DNA from: Ceratopteris richardii
Lineage: Eukaryota; Streptophyta; Polypodiopsida; Polypodiales; Pteridaceae
Length of the DNA: 64,000 nucleotides
Assembly: GCA_020310875.1 (NCBI GenBank)
Contig: CM035417.1
Coordinates: forward strand, 85,685,417-85,749,416
Reading direction: 5' to 3'
Below are positions 21,690 through 32,346 of the stretch, in pieces (within the stretch, counting starts at the first letter, position 1; each line of letters opens with the position of its first letter). The notes under the pieces are model-generated. The model saw only the letters and a list, made by a program, of their open reading frames with translations, ran no database searches and was not told the origin of the DNA. The translations under genes were made by a program, and so were the position numbers.

Positions 21690-22133
21690 GATTATGAAGT
21701 TATCCCTCATTTTGGAAGAGATGTTCTTGTTAAAGCAATTAAAAGTTTTAGAAAACAAGACTAAATACTTGGTACAAATAACATGAAAATATTTTTGTAT
21801 TAGGGTTCTTCTGCTACCCTTTAAGGCATAAAATTTACAACCCTCAACAGTTAGGCTAGAATCTCCCATCTCATTTTTCAAGAGTTTTTCTATTGCTTTT
21901 GAAATAAGGAATGCATCTGAAGGACCAACAAGGCTCTTTAAATACTCCGAACATGAATTCAAGGAAGAAAATGTTCCCTGAAATTTAATATCATTGTAAA
22001 ATGAGGCATGTGGAATCAAATATTGTAGGAGAAGCAAGATGTTGAGACAAATTAATTCTCTCAAAATCACATGGGATGATATAGAATCTACTAATAACAA
22101 GAACTGGACCCCTACAATCGTTTGAAGCATCAC
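21690..22133 (-). CDS. Unrecognised ORF in duplicated unit
   Basis: An open frame of about 150 codons (its last ~25 codons at 21609-21689 run into LTR remnant). It contains SLVGPSDAFLISKAIEKLL and VEGCKFYALKGSRRTL. The second unit keeps a related but frameshifted version at 22994-23323, with the start of the same text. I do not recognise the family. Preservation of most of the frame in both units hints at coding origin, but a transposon remnant is equally possible. Confidence 0.25.
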
Positions 22134-22539
22134 ACACTCATTATCACATAATCGGCATCCGAGATGATGCTTAAAATGATGTCTTATTGTCGTTTACAAG
22201 GTGTTAATAGGAGAATTGCTTAAGTGATGGGATTTAAGTGGATATTAGAGTATCATATGGTTATTAGGAATGAATAATCATTGTATGACAATAGATGATT
22301 TATTTCATTGGTGCTTAATGCTCAATGTAATTTTAGGATTTCATGTAACTTGTGTTATCAAGATCAACTCATGTATAGGATTCGGGATTGAGAGAGGTTT
22401 GTTTTTTTGGTTCCTCTTTGGATTGACATAAGTTCATATAGCTTATGTTATTCCTCATTCGTTTTTGAAAATAGCTTTATATTATGGCCGCTAGTCACTA
22501 ATTCTCTAGGTAGGTTCAATATGTCAATTTTTATATACT

Positions 22540-22784
22540 TACATGTTTATGCTTCTTCATGGAAAGAAGAGCTTGGATCTTGCGTTTGTGAGGTTGAGCT
22601 TGAGAGACCATACATCAAGGAGATCTCATTTCTTAATGCAAAGGTATCCGACATGGAGCACACACTAAAGATGAACCTCGATGTCATCCAAATACTACAG
22701 AAGTACCTTCAAATAGAAGTTTGCCACAAATTGAGGCTCGGTGTATTCAACCACCCAGAAGTTAGAATGTTAGTATATTACTAA
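22540..22784 (+). CDS. Unrecognised short frame, coiled-coil-like (unit 1)
   Basis: The frame reads ASSWKEELGSCVCEVELERP, then FLNAKVSDMEHTLKMNLDVI with heptad-like spacing. The second unit has the same frame open at 23840-24104 with few changes. Function unknown. The low rate of frame-breaking change between units is the only sign of coding, and both could be recent copies. Confidence 0.22.
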
Positions 22785-24165
22785 TGTCTACCCTTAGTCA
22801 CTTTATGTACTAATGCATATTTTGTAAGGCCCCCATTTTGAGGAGAACTCAAATGTGCATTACCAATTTAATGGGAATCCCAACTTGCATGTTGAATGAA
22901 ATCTCCACTAGCAATGGTTTTCATGTATTCACATCTTTATGAACCTCAAGTGTGGGCTTAGACTTTGAACCAACAAGATTATGAAGTTGTCCCTCATTTT
23001 AGAAGAGATGTTCTTGTTAAAGCAATTAAAAGTTTTAGAAAACAAGAGTAAATACTTGGTACAAACAACATGAAAATATTTTTGTATTGGGGTTCTTCTG
23101 CTACCCTTAAGGCATAAAATTTACAAACCTCAACACTTAGGCTAGAATCTCCCATCTCATTTCTCAAGAGTTTTTCTACTACTTTTGAAATAAGGAATGC
23201 ATCTGAACGACCAACAAGGCTCTTTAAATACTCCGAATATGAATTCAAGGAAGAAAATGTTCCCTGAAATTTAATATCATTGTAAAATAAGGCATGTCCA
23301 ATCAAAGATTGTAGGAGAAGCAAGATGTTGAGGGAAAGAATTCTCTAAAAATCACATGGGATTATATAGAATCTACTAATAACAAGAACTGGACCCCTAC
23401 AATCGTTTGAAGCATCATGCACTCATTATCACATAATGGACATCCGAGATGATGCTTAAAATGATATCTTATTATCGTTTACAAGGTGTTAATAGGAGAA
23501 TTGCTTAAGTGATGGGATTTCGGTGGATATTAGAGTATCATATGGTTATTAGGAATGCATTAGGAATGAATAGTCATTGTATTACAATAGATGGTTTATT
23601 TCATTGGTGCTTAATGCTCAATGTAATTTTAGGATTTCATGTAACTTGTGTTATCAAGATCAACTCATGTATAGGATTTGGGATTGAAACAGGTTTGTTT
23701 TTTCGGTTCCTCTCCGGATTGACATAAGCTCATATAGCTTATGTTATTCCCCATTAGTTTTTGAAAATAGCTTTATATTATGGCCGCTAGGCACTAATTC
23801 TCTAGGTATGTTCAATATGTCAATTTTTATATACTTACATGTTTATGCTTCTTCATGGAAAGAAGAGCTTGGATCTTGCATTTGTAAAGTTGAGTTGGAG
23901 AGACCATACATCAATGAGATCTCATTTCTTAATGCAAAGGTATCCGACATGGAGCACACACTAAAGATGAACCTCGATGTTATCCAAAAACTAGAGAAGT
24001 ACCTTCAAATAGAAATTTGCCACAAATGGAGGCTCGGTCTATTGAGCCACCCAGAAGTTAGAATGTTAGTAAGGCCCCCATATTTTGTAAGGCCCCCATT
24101 TTGAGGAGAAGTCAAACGTGCATTAACAATTTAATGGGAATCCCAACTTGCATGTTGGATGAATG

Positions 24166-25717
24166 TCAAATCAGAATATCTAAGGTATTGTAAGAAAAAG
24201 GACTTATCAAAGTCCCCAATAGGGGGTTCTCGCGAAGCCGAGAACAACCATGGTTGGGGTTGTCCAATGGGACGAGCAATGGGGGAGAGCACCCTTGGTG
24301 CGATGGTAAAGGGAATATTTCATATGAAAATAAACAATCACTCATATTTTTTTTGGTCAGTTAAATTGTTCTAAGCCTCGTATGGGGATTATGTAGGTGA
24401 TGGCCGCCCATGCTCTACTTCCCATGCATAGCCATCCATAGAAAGCCACATCTCTTTGTTACCCTATATATACATGACTTCTACACAACCCTAGATATGT
24501 AATTGAGTGAGCATATCTGTAATTTGTAGCTCTCTATTTAGATTTGTCTAGATCACCATTTGTAGCACTTCCTGGACCACAAGCTATCCTCAATCAAAAG
24601 TTTCTAATCACTCAAGAATAAAGGAAGAGAGAAAAAAAAAACATATACAATATAAGAGAAAATTTGACATCGAAGAGGAGACAAGATATGACTAAGAGAA
24701 AGAGAAGTTTTGATATTATACATAATGTGAATCAATCATTACAATAGCTTTGGAAAATAGATTTTTGATGAAGCCTCAACCTCTCGACCACCCCCGAGCT
24801 ACCATAATCTCATTCACACTCACACTCTCAATCACACTTTCACTCTCACTCTCACTCTCAATCACAAGGTAATTCTTTGATTTTTGGCCTCTTCTTGTTT
24901 GACCCAACAAATCTCTTTCAACGTAGATTTTATCATCCAGAAGGAAGCATGTGATCCACCGACTATAAAGAAAGTCAACTCCCCCTATGTTGCATGCAAA
25001 TCTTTTGTAGAAGCATGTGTTTGTAGTAGTCAAGTGCTTTTTTTAACCATACATATCCAAAAAAAAAAAAAAACCAAAAAGTCAAACCCAAAGACATCCA
25101 TAAGTGTGCATGAAAACAAAAATAGTGAGGAATTAGTTTAAGCTTGTGAGATAGAAAATTTTTCAACTCTTCGATTTGCACAATAGTGTTAGAGATGACC
25201 TAGGTACAAATCTGCCTCCAAGTATCACTTTTGAGCCTTCCAAGTTTAGACATTCTAGAGAGAATAAAATCAAGGCATTTTCTTATAGCAAACTAAATGT
25301 AGATCCTTAAATGAGGTACTTAGAACCTGATTCGTAAAAATTTCACAGAGACATTTTTAATCTCTTATGCATGCTCTACCTTTCTCTTAATTCTTTCATC
25401 TTCACATATAATTTTCAACCAAAAAACATGATGTGGATAAGGTTTAGAGAGAGAATATAGAACTTCTCATCCCTAAGTCTTTGTCTACATGCATAAAATG
25501 ACCTTATAATTCATTCTAAACATTATCCCAACAGTTTAATTCCAAAAATTCAAAATGAATTATCTCATTATGGAAAGGGCTACTACACCATTTAAGTTCT
25601 ACCTTGAGAGCACACAGGTGCACAATGCTTTTGTCTTTGAACTTGCTTTTAGTAGAAAAATTTTGATATTCTACTATTTTCTATCTTCATTAGTACTCAT
25701 GTGTTCTCTTTCTTACA
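24166..25717. other. Non-coding, LTR-like stretch
   Basis: No gene seen. AAGGCCCCCATTTTGAGGAG just upstream and a TATA-like CCCTATATATACATGAC near 24462 would suit a gypsy-type LTR. (TCACAC)n/(ACTCTC)n simple sequence lies at 24808-24865, and a poly-A run at 25060. Confidence 0.35.
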
Positions 25718-26080
25718 TGGTGTTAGAGCCATTACTTATCTATAGTAGATAGGACTACTTTCTAAACTTGCAAGTATAGTTTTGTTATCACCATAGTGCA
25801 TGAGTAATAGCTTCATCTTCTAGTTTTGGTGCATCTAACAATGTTATTCTTGCACCAATTCGCATTCATCCACCTCCATTCACTGAAGAGAAGCTTGATA
25901 CAAAAAATTACACACTTGGTAAGTTCAAGAGTTCTATAGTTTTGGACTTTTATAAATTGTTTGATATTTTCATGGGGCCAACAGGGCCTGATCTAGAGCC
26001 AATTTTGATGGAAGATCTATACTATCTAAATGGAAACCAAATCTCTTCTTCACAAGATAGGTTTATGAGACTATACTGGC
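25718..26080 (+). pseudogene. copia-like PBS and gag N-terminus, third copia lineage
   Basis: TGGTGTTAGAGCC at 25718 resembles the iMet primer site TGGTATCAGAGCC. Downstream a frame reads IASSSSFGASNNVILAPIRI, then FTEEKLDTKNYTLGKFKSSI, matching the LDxxNYxxWK start of copia Gag. It ends around 26050 without further domains. Confidence 0.5.
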
Positions 26081-26514
26081 CCAGGATTAACATATCACAT
26101 ATAGTTTTCCAAAGGCAAACCACATAAGTAAAGACAAATAGAAGGCAACCCCATTGAGCTCAAAGATAAGTTCCCTACAAATTCAACAACACAAATCCTT
26201 GTTCCTACAACATTTACATGTTTTTGTCTATTCAAGATATTGATCTTTATATATTGCACATGCACCAAGCATGATCTCAACTTGCCACATTAGATGGACT
26301 TTTATGGTAGAATCCAATGTGGATCAATCCAGCTAAGAATATACACCATCTGTTAAATAAGAGGAGGATATTGTTTTGCCTACCATAAATTGAATTGACA
26401 AAAAAACATATAAATCTTATATTAAAAATATGGAAACATAAGTCCAAAATCACCTAGAAGAGATAGAGAACTGAGACATGGGGAAATTACTACCTTTTAG
26501 CAAAAAGCAATAGA
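26081..26514. other. No gene recognised
   Basis: AT-rich DNA between a copia gag scrap and a CATA array. No domain-bearing frame was seen. Confidence 0.4.
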
Positions 26515-27310
26515 ATGCCGACAATTTCCCACACCTACATTGTCATACATATCAGTAAAAACATATACATACATACTTGCACATACCTTCCCACATCTGC
26601 CCATACGTATGTAGGTCGTGCACATACATACCTACCAATGCATACCTTCCCATACATATCTACACATGCAAGCCTACCCATACATACCTACACATACATA
26701 CCTACCCATACATGTCTACACATGCATGGTCACACATATGAGTCAAAGCAAATACATACATACCTACCTATACCAAGGAGGAGAGATGATTTATCTTATT
26801 GAATTTAACAAGTCGATACCATTATGGCATCTTTATTGCTTTGAAGTTGTCTTTTATATATATGCATGATACATACATACTTGATACATATCAATCCACA
26901 CATATGCATACCTATGGATATACAAACATGCATAAATGTACAAATTCTAACCATATAAATAGCAAAACATAAATATGGCATATGAATAACAAATGTTTCC
27001 ATTTATTTTAGAATATACATATCAAGGTCTTGCACACACTTGCACATACACACACCTGCATACATACTTCCACACACATCTAGAAACAACATTATCATAC
27101 CACATTTTTAATCAGAGATAGGTCCCCATATTTTCTATGTACAAGCCTTGAAATCCTCTAAAAGGACTATTCACTGTACACACATACATACACACATATA
27201 AGCATGAATAGAAACATAATATATACATGCAAGCATCACACATACATCCAAACATACACATGTAAATACATACATACATAAATGCAAGAATACAAGAGTA
27301 CAAACATACA
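26515..27310. repeat. CATA arrays with a unique interruption
   Basis: 26515-26770 is a degenerate CATACCTACC/CATACATA repeat. 26860-27310 is CATA/CACA repeat interrupted by short unique segments. CA-rich on the plus strand throughout. Confidence 0.9.
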
Positions 27311-27535
27311 CTACTTGATTGCACATGGTTTTGAGAGCAGTCCAACTCAGATCACCTTATATGTTAAACGTAAAAATGATGTGTGTCTTATCATTGTTCT
27401 CTATGTTGATGCCACGCTACTCACTAGTGCTAATGAGAAGCATATTGCTAATTTTAAGGCTTATTTGCATGCCTCAACCTAGAAAGGTTTTGCAAGTACC
27501 ACTTGATATAAAAGAGCTTCAATTTTGTTCATGAT
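27310..27535 (+). pseudogene. copia family I RT scrap
   Basis: Reads LIAHGFESSPTQITLYVKRK, LYVDATLLTSANEKHIANFK and AYLHAST, the YVDDMLLTG region of family-I RT (YVDD changed to YVDA). About 200 bp, bounded by a CATA array on the left. Confidence 0.82.
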
Positions 27536-27799
27536 AATAGACCTTGTGCTTGGTGATGTTGAGTAGTGGTAGCACATTATAAGCCAAAGTCTCTTAGTAT
27601 GCTACATCCAATTGTAACATTTGTCTCATCTTGTATGGTTCTTCCCAATGAGGAAGCACTTGCCTCACAATTGTGTCTATAATTGTGGTCTATGTAAGTG
27701 AACAAGCATACCAATCTATAATTTGTTATTCCATATTTTTTTATTGTGAACTTGCTTGTTTTTAATTTGTGTCTTCTGCAACTGCTTTGCTACCTCTAG
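27536..27799. other. Unassigned spacer
   Basis: No recognisable coding sequence between the copia RT scrap and the gypsy integrase fragment. Confidence 0.35.
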
Positions 27800-28926
27800 T
27801 CAAATTTTTGCCAATTTTTTGAGTGCTAATAGTATTAGAGAAACCCTAGGATCCTTTCTTACATGCATAGATCTTGTCTGGGGAGAATCACATAAAAAAG
27901 CAAAGAGCTCAATAGGAATTATTCCATAGACCAGTTGAAAAGGCGAGTGGCCTGTGTTTTCTTTGCATGCCAACCTGTAGCCTATAGTGTGCCTAGATAA
28001 GAAGTACCCCAAGTACTACCCTTTATTATACATTTCTTTCTTAGCATCCCTATCATTATTTTATTTGTGAATATCCTTGTCCATTGGCCCTTGAATAATA
28101 CGCATACGAACTACTATGGAGATCCTTGTACTTGTTAAAAACATCATACAAAAAATTATTAACAATGTGTATTCCTTGATCTATTTTATTTGAGGACTCA
28201 GCTTATCCATTGGCCCTTGGATAATATGCACAAGAGGTGCTATGGAGATCCTTGTACTTCTTTAAAAACGCATACAAAGTGTTATTAACAAAGTGTGCTC
28301 CTTGATCACTACACATTTCAAGTGGACAACCAAAGTTGCAAAAAATCTTGATATACACAAAATCAGTAGTTGTTTGGGCCATGAAATCTAGAGAAGCAAT
28401 AGCCTCGACACACTTTTTTGCATATTGAATGGCAACTAGAAAATACTTATCCTATCTTGAAAAGGATGCATGAGTGATAGGCCCTATAAAATCTAAACCC
28501 CACTTCCCAAATGGTTGCTATGATGTGGAGATGACCAATGAATTATGTCTCTACTTTGTGGACTCTTGACCACATCTTTGAGAGACATCACATGCCTAAG
28601 CCCTTTCCTCGACATCTCTAAATAATGGTGGCCACCATAAACCCACATCTAGGATTATATGGCTCCTAACATGGTCAGGGAGGTGCCCACCTCCATCATG
28701 TGCCATCTCAATGATGTGTCTTGCCTCCTCTCATGCACTTCCTAAGAAGATTCTCCTTACCATCTCTATATAGTTTACCTTCAATACATGTAAAAGGAGT
28801 GCACTTTATTAGCAACCTCTTCCTTTGTGCAAAATTAGCTTTATCTGGATACTTGACAGTCTTGAAAGAAACTCTCTTATCATAACACCACCCTTGTGCT
28901 TTAACTATGAATAGCTCAGCATCCAA
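27800..28926 (-). pseudogene. Ty3/gypsy integrase fragment (degenerate)
   Basis: Reading the minus strand: YRDGKENLLRKCMRGGKTHH, then an HHCC-like segment (HDGGGHLPDHVRSHIILDVG, WWPP), WGLDFIGPI, CSDQGAHFVNN, YYPRANG and, at 27800-28012, TGHSPFQLVYGIIPIE. This is the order of a gypsy integrase from zinc finger to the end of the core. Many stops and shifts are present. A ~120-bp piece around the YYPRANG motif is duplicated in tandem (28081-28200 and 28201-28320). Confidence 0.82.
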
Positions 28927-29338
28927 GAATTCATCTTCCCTTCATGATGAATTATACACCTAGAAGGTAATGGTGGCGTTTTTGGACCGTGTTGAGCTAG
29001 AACCTAGTTCATATATGTTTGTACATTACTCAAATTATATTGAAATGACCTCCATATGCTTTGATTCTATAAAAAAAAATTATTGATTATTTTATAGAGA
29101 TTTATTATTGGAATAAAGAGATAAATTAGATAAGGGATCTTCAAGAGCAAATATTTGGATATTTTTTTTGTTGCACGATCTTACATATGTACACGCACAC
29201 ATATGTACATTATTTCATTGAAAAGTAAAATATAGTATTCCAAAATATAGTATGCCTGTTTTGAATTTAACGAATCTGCATTACATATTGATGTTAGTTC
29301 TTCAAACATTCCCTAATTTCTGTGTTAGCATCTTTCTA
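28927..29338. other. Intergenic, 3' side of the C2 gene
   Basis: AT-rich with no coding signal. It separates the gypsy fragment from the C2-domain gene's stop codon. Confidence 0.5.
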
Positions 29339-29892
29339 TCATCGTCTCGATAAGAATTCGTCATCACACTCAGAACTCGTGTAGAAAGGAACACGAACCG
29401 CCATGTTGAGCACCCCGACCGAACGGTGAGAGGAATTCTTTACGCTGAAACTCACTACATGCCACGAGGGGAAGGAACACACAAGGGCTATTGGAGGTAT
29501 CACGGCGGTCCCTATCATCGTCTGACGACTTCTACAGGAACTTGAACGTCCGTCTTCACAAAAGAGGCGGATAACTATGAAAGATCCAGATGATGATGAT
29601 GATGATGAAGTTGCAGAGAATGAGGGAGAGAGGGGAAGATCAAGGATGAAGGATGGATGATTCGCCCACTGCAAGTCCGAGGAGCTGATGTTCCCGTCGG
29701 AATCGATGAGCGTGTCAGCGTGCACACTACCGAATTGGGGCTGCTCAGAGGCTGCGATAAGGGCACCCGCTCTCTGGAATGGACCTGCCAGCCAAGCTAC
29801 AGCATAGTATCGTGCGTGCCGATGGTCCGGCTTGAAGCTCAAATCTTCCGCCGAGATAAACCTCACTTGTATTGCATTACCTTGGACAACGC

Positions 29893-29896
<4 letters not shown>
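29339..29896 (-). CDS. C2-domain protein, SRC2-like
   Basis: Intact single-exon frame of 185 codons. I chose the ATG at 29896 (MGVVQGNAIQVRF) because it starts exactly at the C2 beta-1 strand; further upstream the frame is only (GA)n-encoded Arg-Glu. One C2 domain fills residues ~5-165: IQVRFISAEDLSFK, RYYAVAWLAG, a variable region, HPSFILDLPL (NPxWNE position), a Ser-rich loop, FIVIRLFCED, MIGTAVIPPI and GVLNMAVRV. The last matches the KGVLNFSYKF end of plant SRC2-type proteins, which bind membranes. The calcium loops lack most Asp (RYY instead of DPY), so binding may be calcium-independent. GC content is higher than in neighbouring repeats. It is the only likely host gene here. Confidence 0.72.

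Positions 29897-29929
<33 letters not shown>
29897..29929. repeat. (CT)n microsatellite in the C2 gene's 5' leader
   Basis: About 16 CT units on the plus strand, so (GA)n directly before the ATG in the transcript. GA-rich leaders are common in plant 5' UTRs and can bind GAGA-type (BPC) factors; a role here is inferred only. Confidence 0.95.
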
Positions 29930-29932
<3 letters not shown>

Positions 29933-30979
29933 GTGTGTGCTGCCTGGTGATTGTTTCTCTTTCTTTGTCGGGGAAAGCACTTGGCAAACAAGAATGCAGT
30001 TATATGTATTTGGAATGGCTCTCGACCAGCAGGACGTAGATCATTTCGATGTTGAAGATGCGAACCTTCCGTGCGGGCTAAAGACGGAGAACAGGAAGTA
30101 TGGTTTCTGTGGCAGAATCTTCGTGGTCTTTCGCGTTGTGTGCGCTGGAGTAATTTAACGAAACTTCCCTTCAGTCTTTGAGAAACGTGTTCGCTGGCAG
30201 AAAACGAGAGAAACGTGTTCCTGAAGTCGTGATGTAGTTCACACTATGGTTTGGGTTACATGAATTAATGGCCTTGAATGTCGTTTATCGTCTTTTGTGA
30301 TTTTGAATTTAACAGTAGTATCAGAAAGAGGACATCTTTTGACGGAGAGAAGTGAAAGTATGCTCAATGTCTCACTTTCATGAAGCACCACTCAAGTTTG
30401 AGAAGATCATGTATGTCAAAGTTCCTCACTGAAGAGCACATGAATGGTTGGAATTATAGGGACGATTAAAAAAATGTGATTAAGCTATAAATAGGTTGGC
30501 ATATCATTTGTGCCTTCAACATTTTGTATGAGGGCCCCATCATTGCAATCTTTGGGAGAACTCAGATGATGTATGCGTATTGTTGTTACAAAAACGCATT
30601 TGAGAGGAAGTTCTTATATGAAATTCTTTTAAAGCTATTGAGTGAGAGAGAGTGTGTGTGTGTGTCAGAGACAAAAGTGCACTCGGTCCTCCATGGGTAT
30701 ACCTTCTTCCTTTGTTCTGGAAGTTTCAAAGAGGTTATTTGTAATACAAAGATCCTTAATTACAAACTTATCATGGAAGTGAAAACAAGTAGGGGCAAGA
30801 AAAGACATGGATCAAAAACAAACAAGTAGAGGCACGAGGCAAGACTTTTCAAAGTGCATGCAAGCAAACTCAAAGGACGAGTACTTCATAGAAGAAGCCT
30901 GGGAAGAAAGAGCCGATTGAAAGTTATTAGTATTAAAAAAGAAGGGACAAATGCACCTACATAAATGCATGCACACATA
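29930..30979. other. Upstream of C2 gene; no gene recognised
   Basis: 29930-30180 is GC-moderate and probably the C2 gene's promoter/leader. 30320-30560 has gag-like words but nothing firm. A (GT)n run lies at 30650-30665, then a short CATA stretch runs up to the CACTA end at 30980. Confidence 0.4.
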
Positions 30980-31300
30980 CACTACAACAGATTGATGGTA
31001 TACCGAGGTTTTTACCGAGGAAAATGAACTCGGCTTTATTTGCCGCGACATCGGTGTAAAGGTCGGTGTGCACGTCGCTACCAAAGTGTCGATATATGCG
31101 TCGGTATATGCGTCGGTATATGCATCGGTATATGCATCGGTATATGCGCAGATATATGCGTCGGTATTACCGGCACCCATACCGGCACATATACCGAGGC
31201 TTGTGCTGGACATACCATCGCCTATACCGTTGCCTGTTGAGTGTACCCACGGTTGTTCTGGTGACACTACTGGGAGTACCATCGCGTATACCGACGACCA
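30980..31300 (+). repeat. CACTA family A terminus with CGTCGGTATATG repeats
   Basis: Starts CACTACAACAGATTG, a classic CACTA terminus, flanked by ATA. From 31074 to 31170 there are six near-perfect 12-bp units of the type GCGTCGGTATAT, then inverted ATACCG copies at 31160-31310. This shares the motif with the terminus at 18692. Confidence 0.85.
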
Positions 31301-31311
31301 TACCTACAAAT

Positions 31312-31400
31312 TTTTTTTTGGGCAGAGTGTTTTGTCATTTGCTACAGCAACATTACCATGATGTTGCTTAACAAATGACAATACACTGTGCCCAAAAAAA
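31312..31400. repeat. miRNA-precursor-like hairpin
   Basis: A ~88-nt foldback. The 22-nt arm at 31320-31341 (GGGCAGAGTG...) pairs with 31372-31393 with two mismatches, extended by T8/A8 tracts outside and a GCAACAT/ATGTTGC stem inside a small loop. It lies just inside the subterminal repeats of a CACTA end. It could be a tiny MITE or a small-RNA precursor. Confidence 0.75.
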
Positions 31401-31769
31401 ACCGAGTACATGTGATGTGTACTGTAATGACAACCGAAATATGATTTCATGAAACAGAGTATTATTGGACACAAAAGAGATAATCAGAATGAACTATGAA
31501 CCATGTACAAAAGAAGTTATATATTTCAATAATGAAGCATGTACAAGAGTGTGGCAAACCACTCTCATATATGATGCTTTTACAAAATGTGGCAAAGCAA
31601 TGTATTGCCATATGAAAATCAAATACAAAATATTGGTCTTCCACTGCCATACACATGCAAAAAACGTTCCATATCAACAGTCCTGCAACAAAGAACATTA
31701 ATGGAATGAGATAAATTCATATGAAAATTACAAACAACAAGTAAAAACCAAGTTTATAAATTAATTACC
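31401..31769. other. Spacer between hairpin and TNP1-like exons
   Basis: Frames on both strands (31462-31701) mirror each other and show no domain. It is probably the 3' region of the minus-strand accessory gene. Confidence 0.35.
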
Positions 31770-32280
31770 TCATCGCAAATGCTCCCATGAAACTGCCGCA
31801 CCGCGTCCCTCCAAGTCCTGCAATAGTGCAGTCAACCCATGACTATATCCGTAAGACTCCTCCGTGTGTGTTGGAGGACGACCCATTTCTAGCTCCTGAA
31901 ACAAATATAAAAAGATTAGAGAAACATACATGAGAAATTTGACACAAACAAATTCAATAAATGAAATGGTTCTTACAAACTCATGACGCATCGTGTCATA
32001 TCTGCCGCTGCCCAAATGTGACGGTCCAATCGTATCTAAATGTGTGGCTGTGGCATTTCACTGCTGGTGATATCTATCAGGAGTCTGCTGCTGCTCGTCA
32101 CGAATCATGTCCCACTCCTCAGCATCTAACCATACAGGCTTTGTTAAGCCTTCTCTCAAAGCATCACGAGCCTCGGATCGTGATGCTTTGGAACTCCTGG
32201 TAAATTGTCTGTGTGATATAATTCTTGCGATCTTTATCCTGTTCACTCCATTTCAGCATGATGGAGTGTCCAAACTAGAT
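31770..32280 (-). pseudogene. TNP1/PF03004-like exons of family-A CACTA
   Basis: Minus strand: 32246-32058 reads SRSEARDALREGLTKPVWLD then AEEWDMIRDEQQQTPDRYHQ. After a stop/shift there is GSGRYDTMRHEFV, an apparent intron, then ELEMGRPPTHTEESYGYSHG and LTALLQDLEGRG. Basic-AR-P-x2-EW followed by ...F...E-GRPPT-x2-E...H is the layout of plant PF03004 transposases, and it parallels KDYGRYPTKHEIEYATHFG at 17489. A TGA after YHQQ and a frame change show decay. Confidence 0.55.
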
Positions 32281-32346
32281 GGAGCAAAGCTGTCGTATGA
32301 GTGCACGCATTGCTTTGCCAGCCGCATCCATCATCGGAGATCCATC

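Larger units (their letters stand above)
21603..24165. repeat. Tandem duplication of ~1.3 kb (two units)
   Basis: Units 21603-22901 and about 22902-24165 share the same order: ACTAGCAATGGTTTTCATG, a minus-strand frame, TATCATATGGTTATTAGGAA, a plus-strand frame, and AAGGCCCCCATTTTGAGGAG. They differ by scattered substitutions and small indels. The first unit begins within the family-II LTR remnant, so the duplication followed that insertion. Confidence 0.85.

Noticed and set aside
29575..29950. Overlapping frames antisense and frame-shifted to the C2 gene
   Set aside because: Shadow frames of the C2 coding sequence, composed of low-complexity His or Leu/Ser runs from GATGAT and CT repeats.
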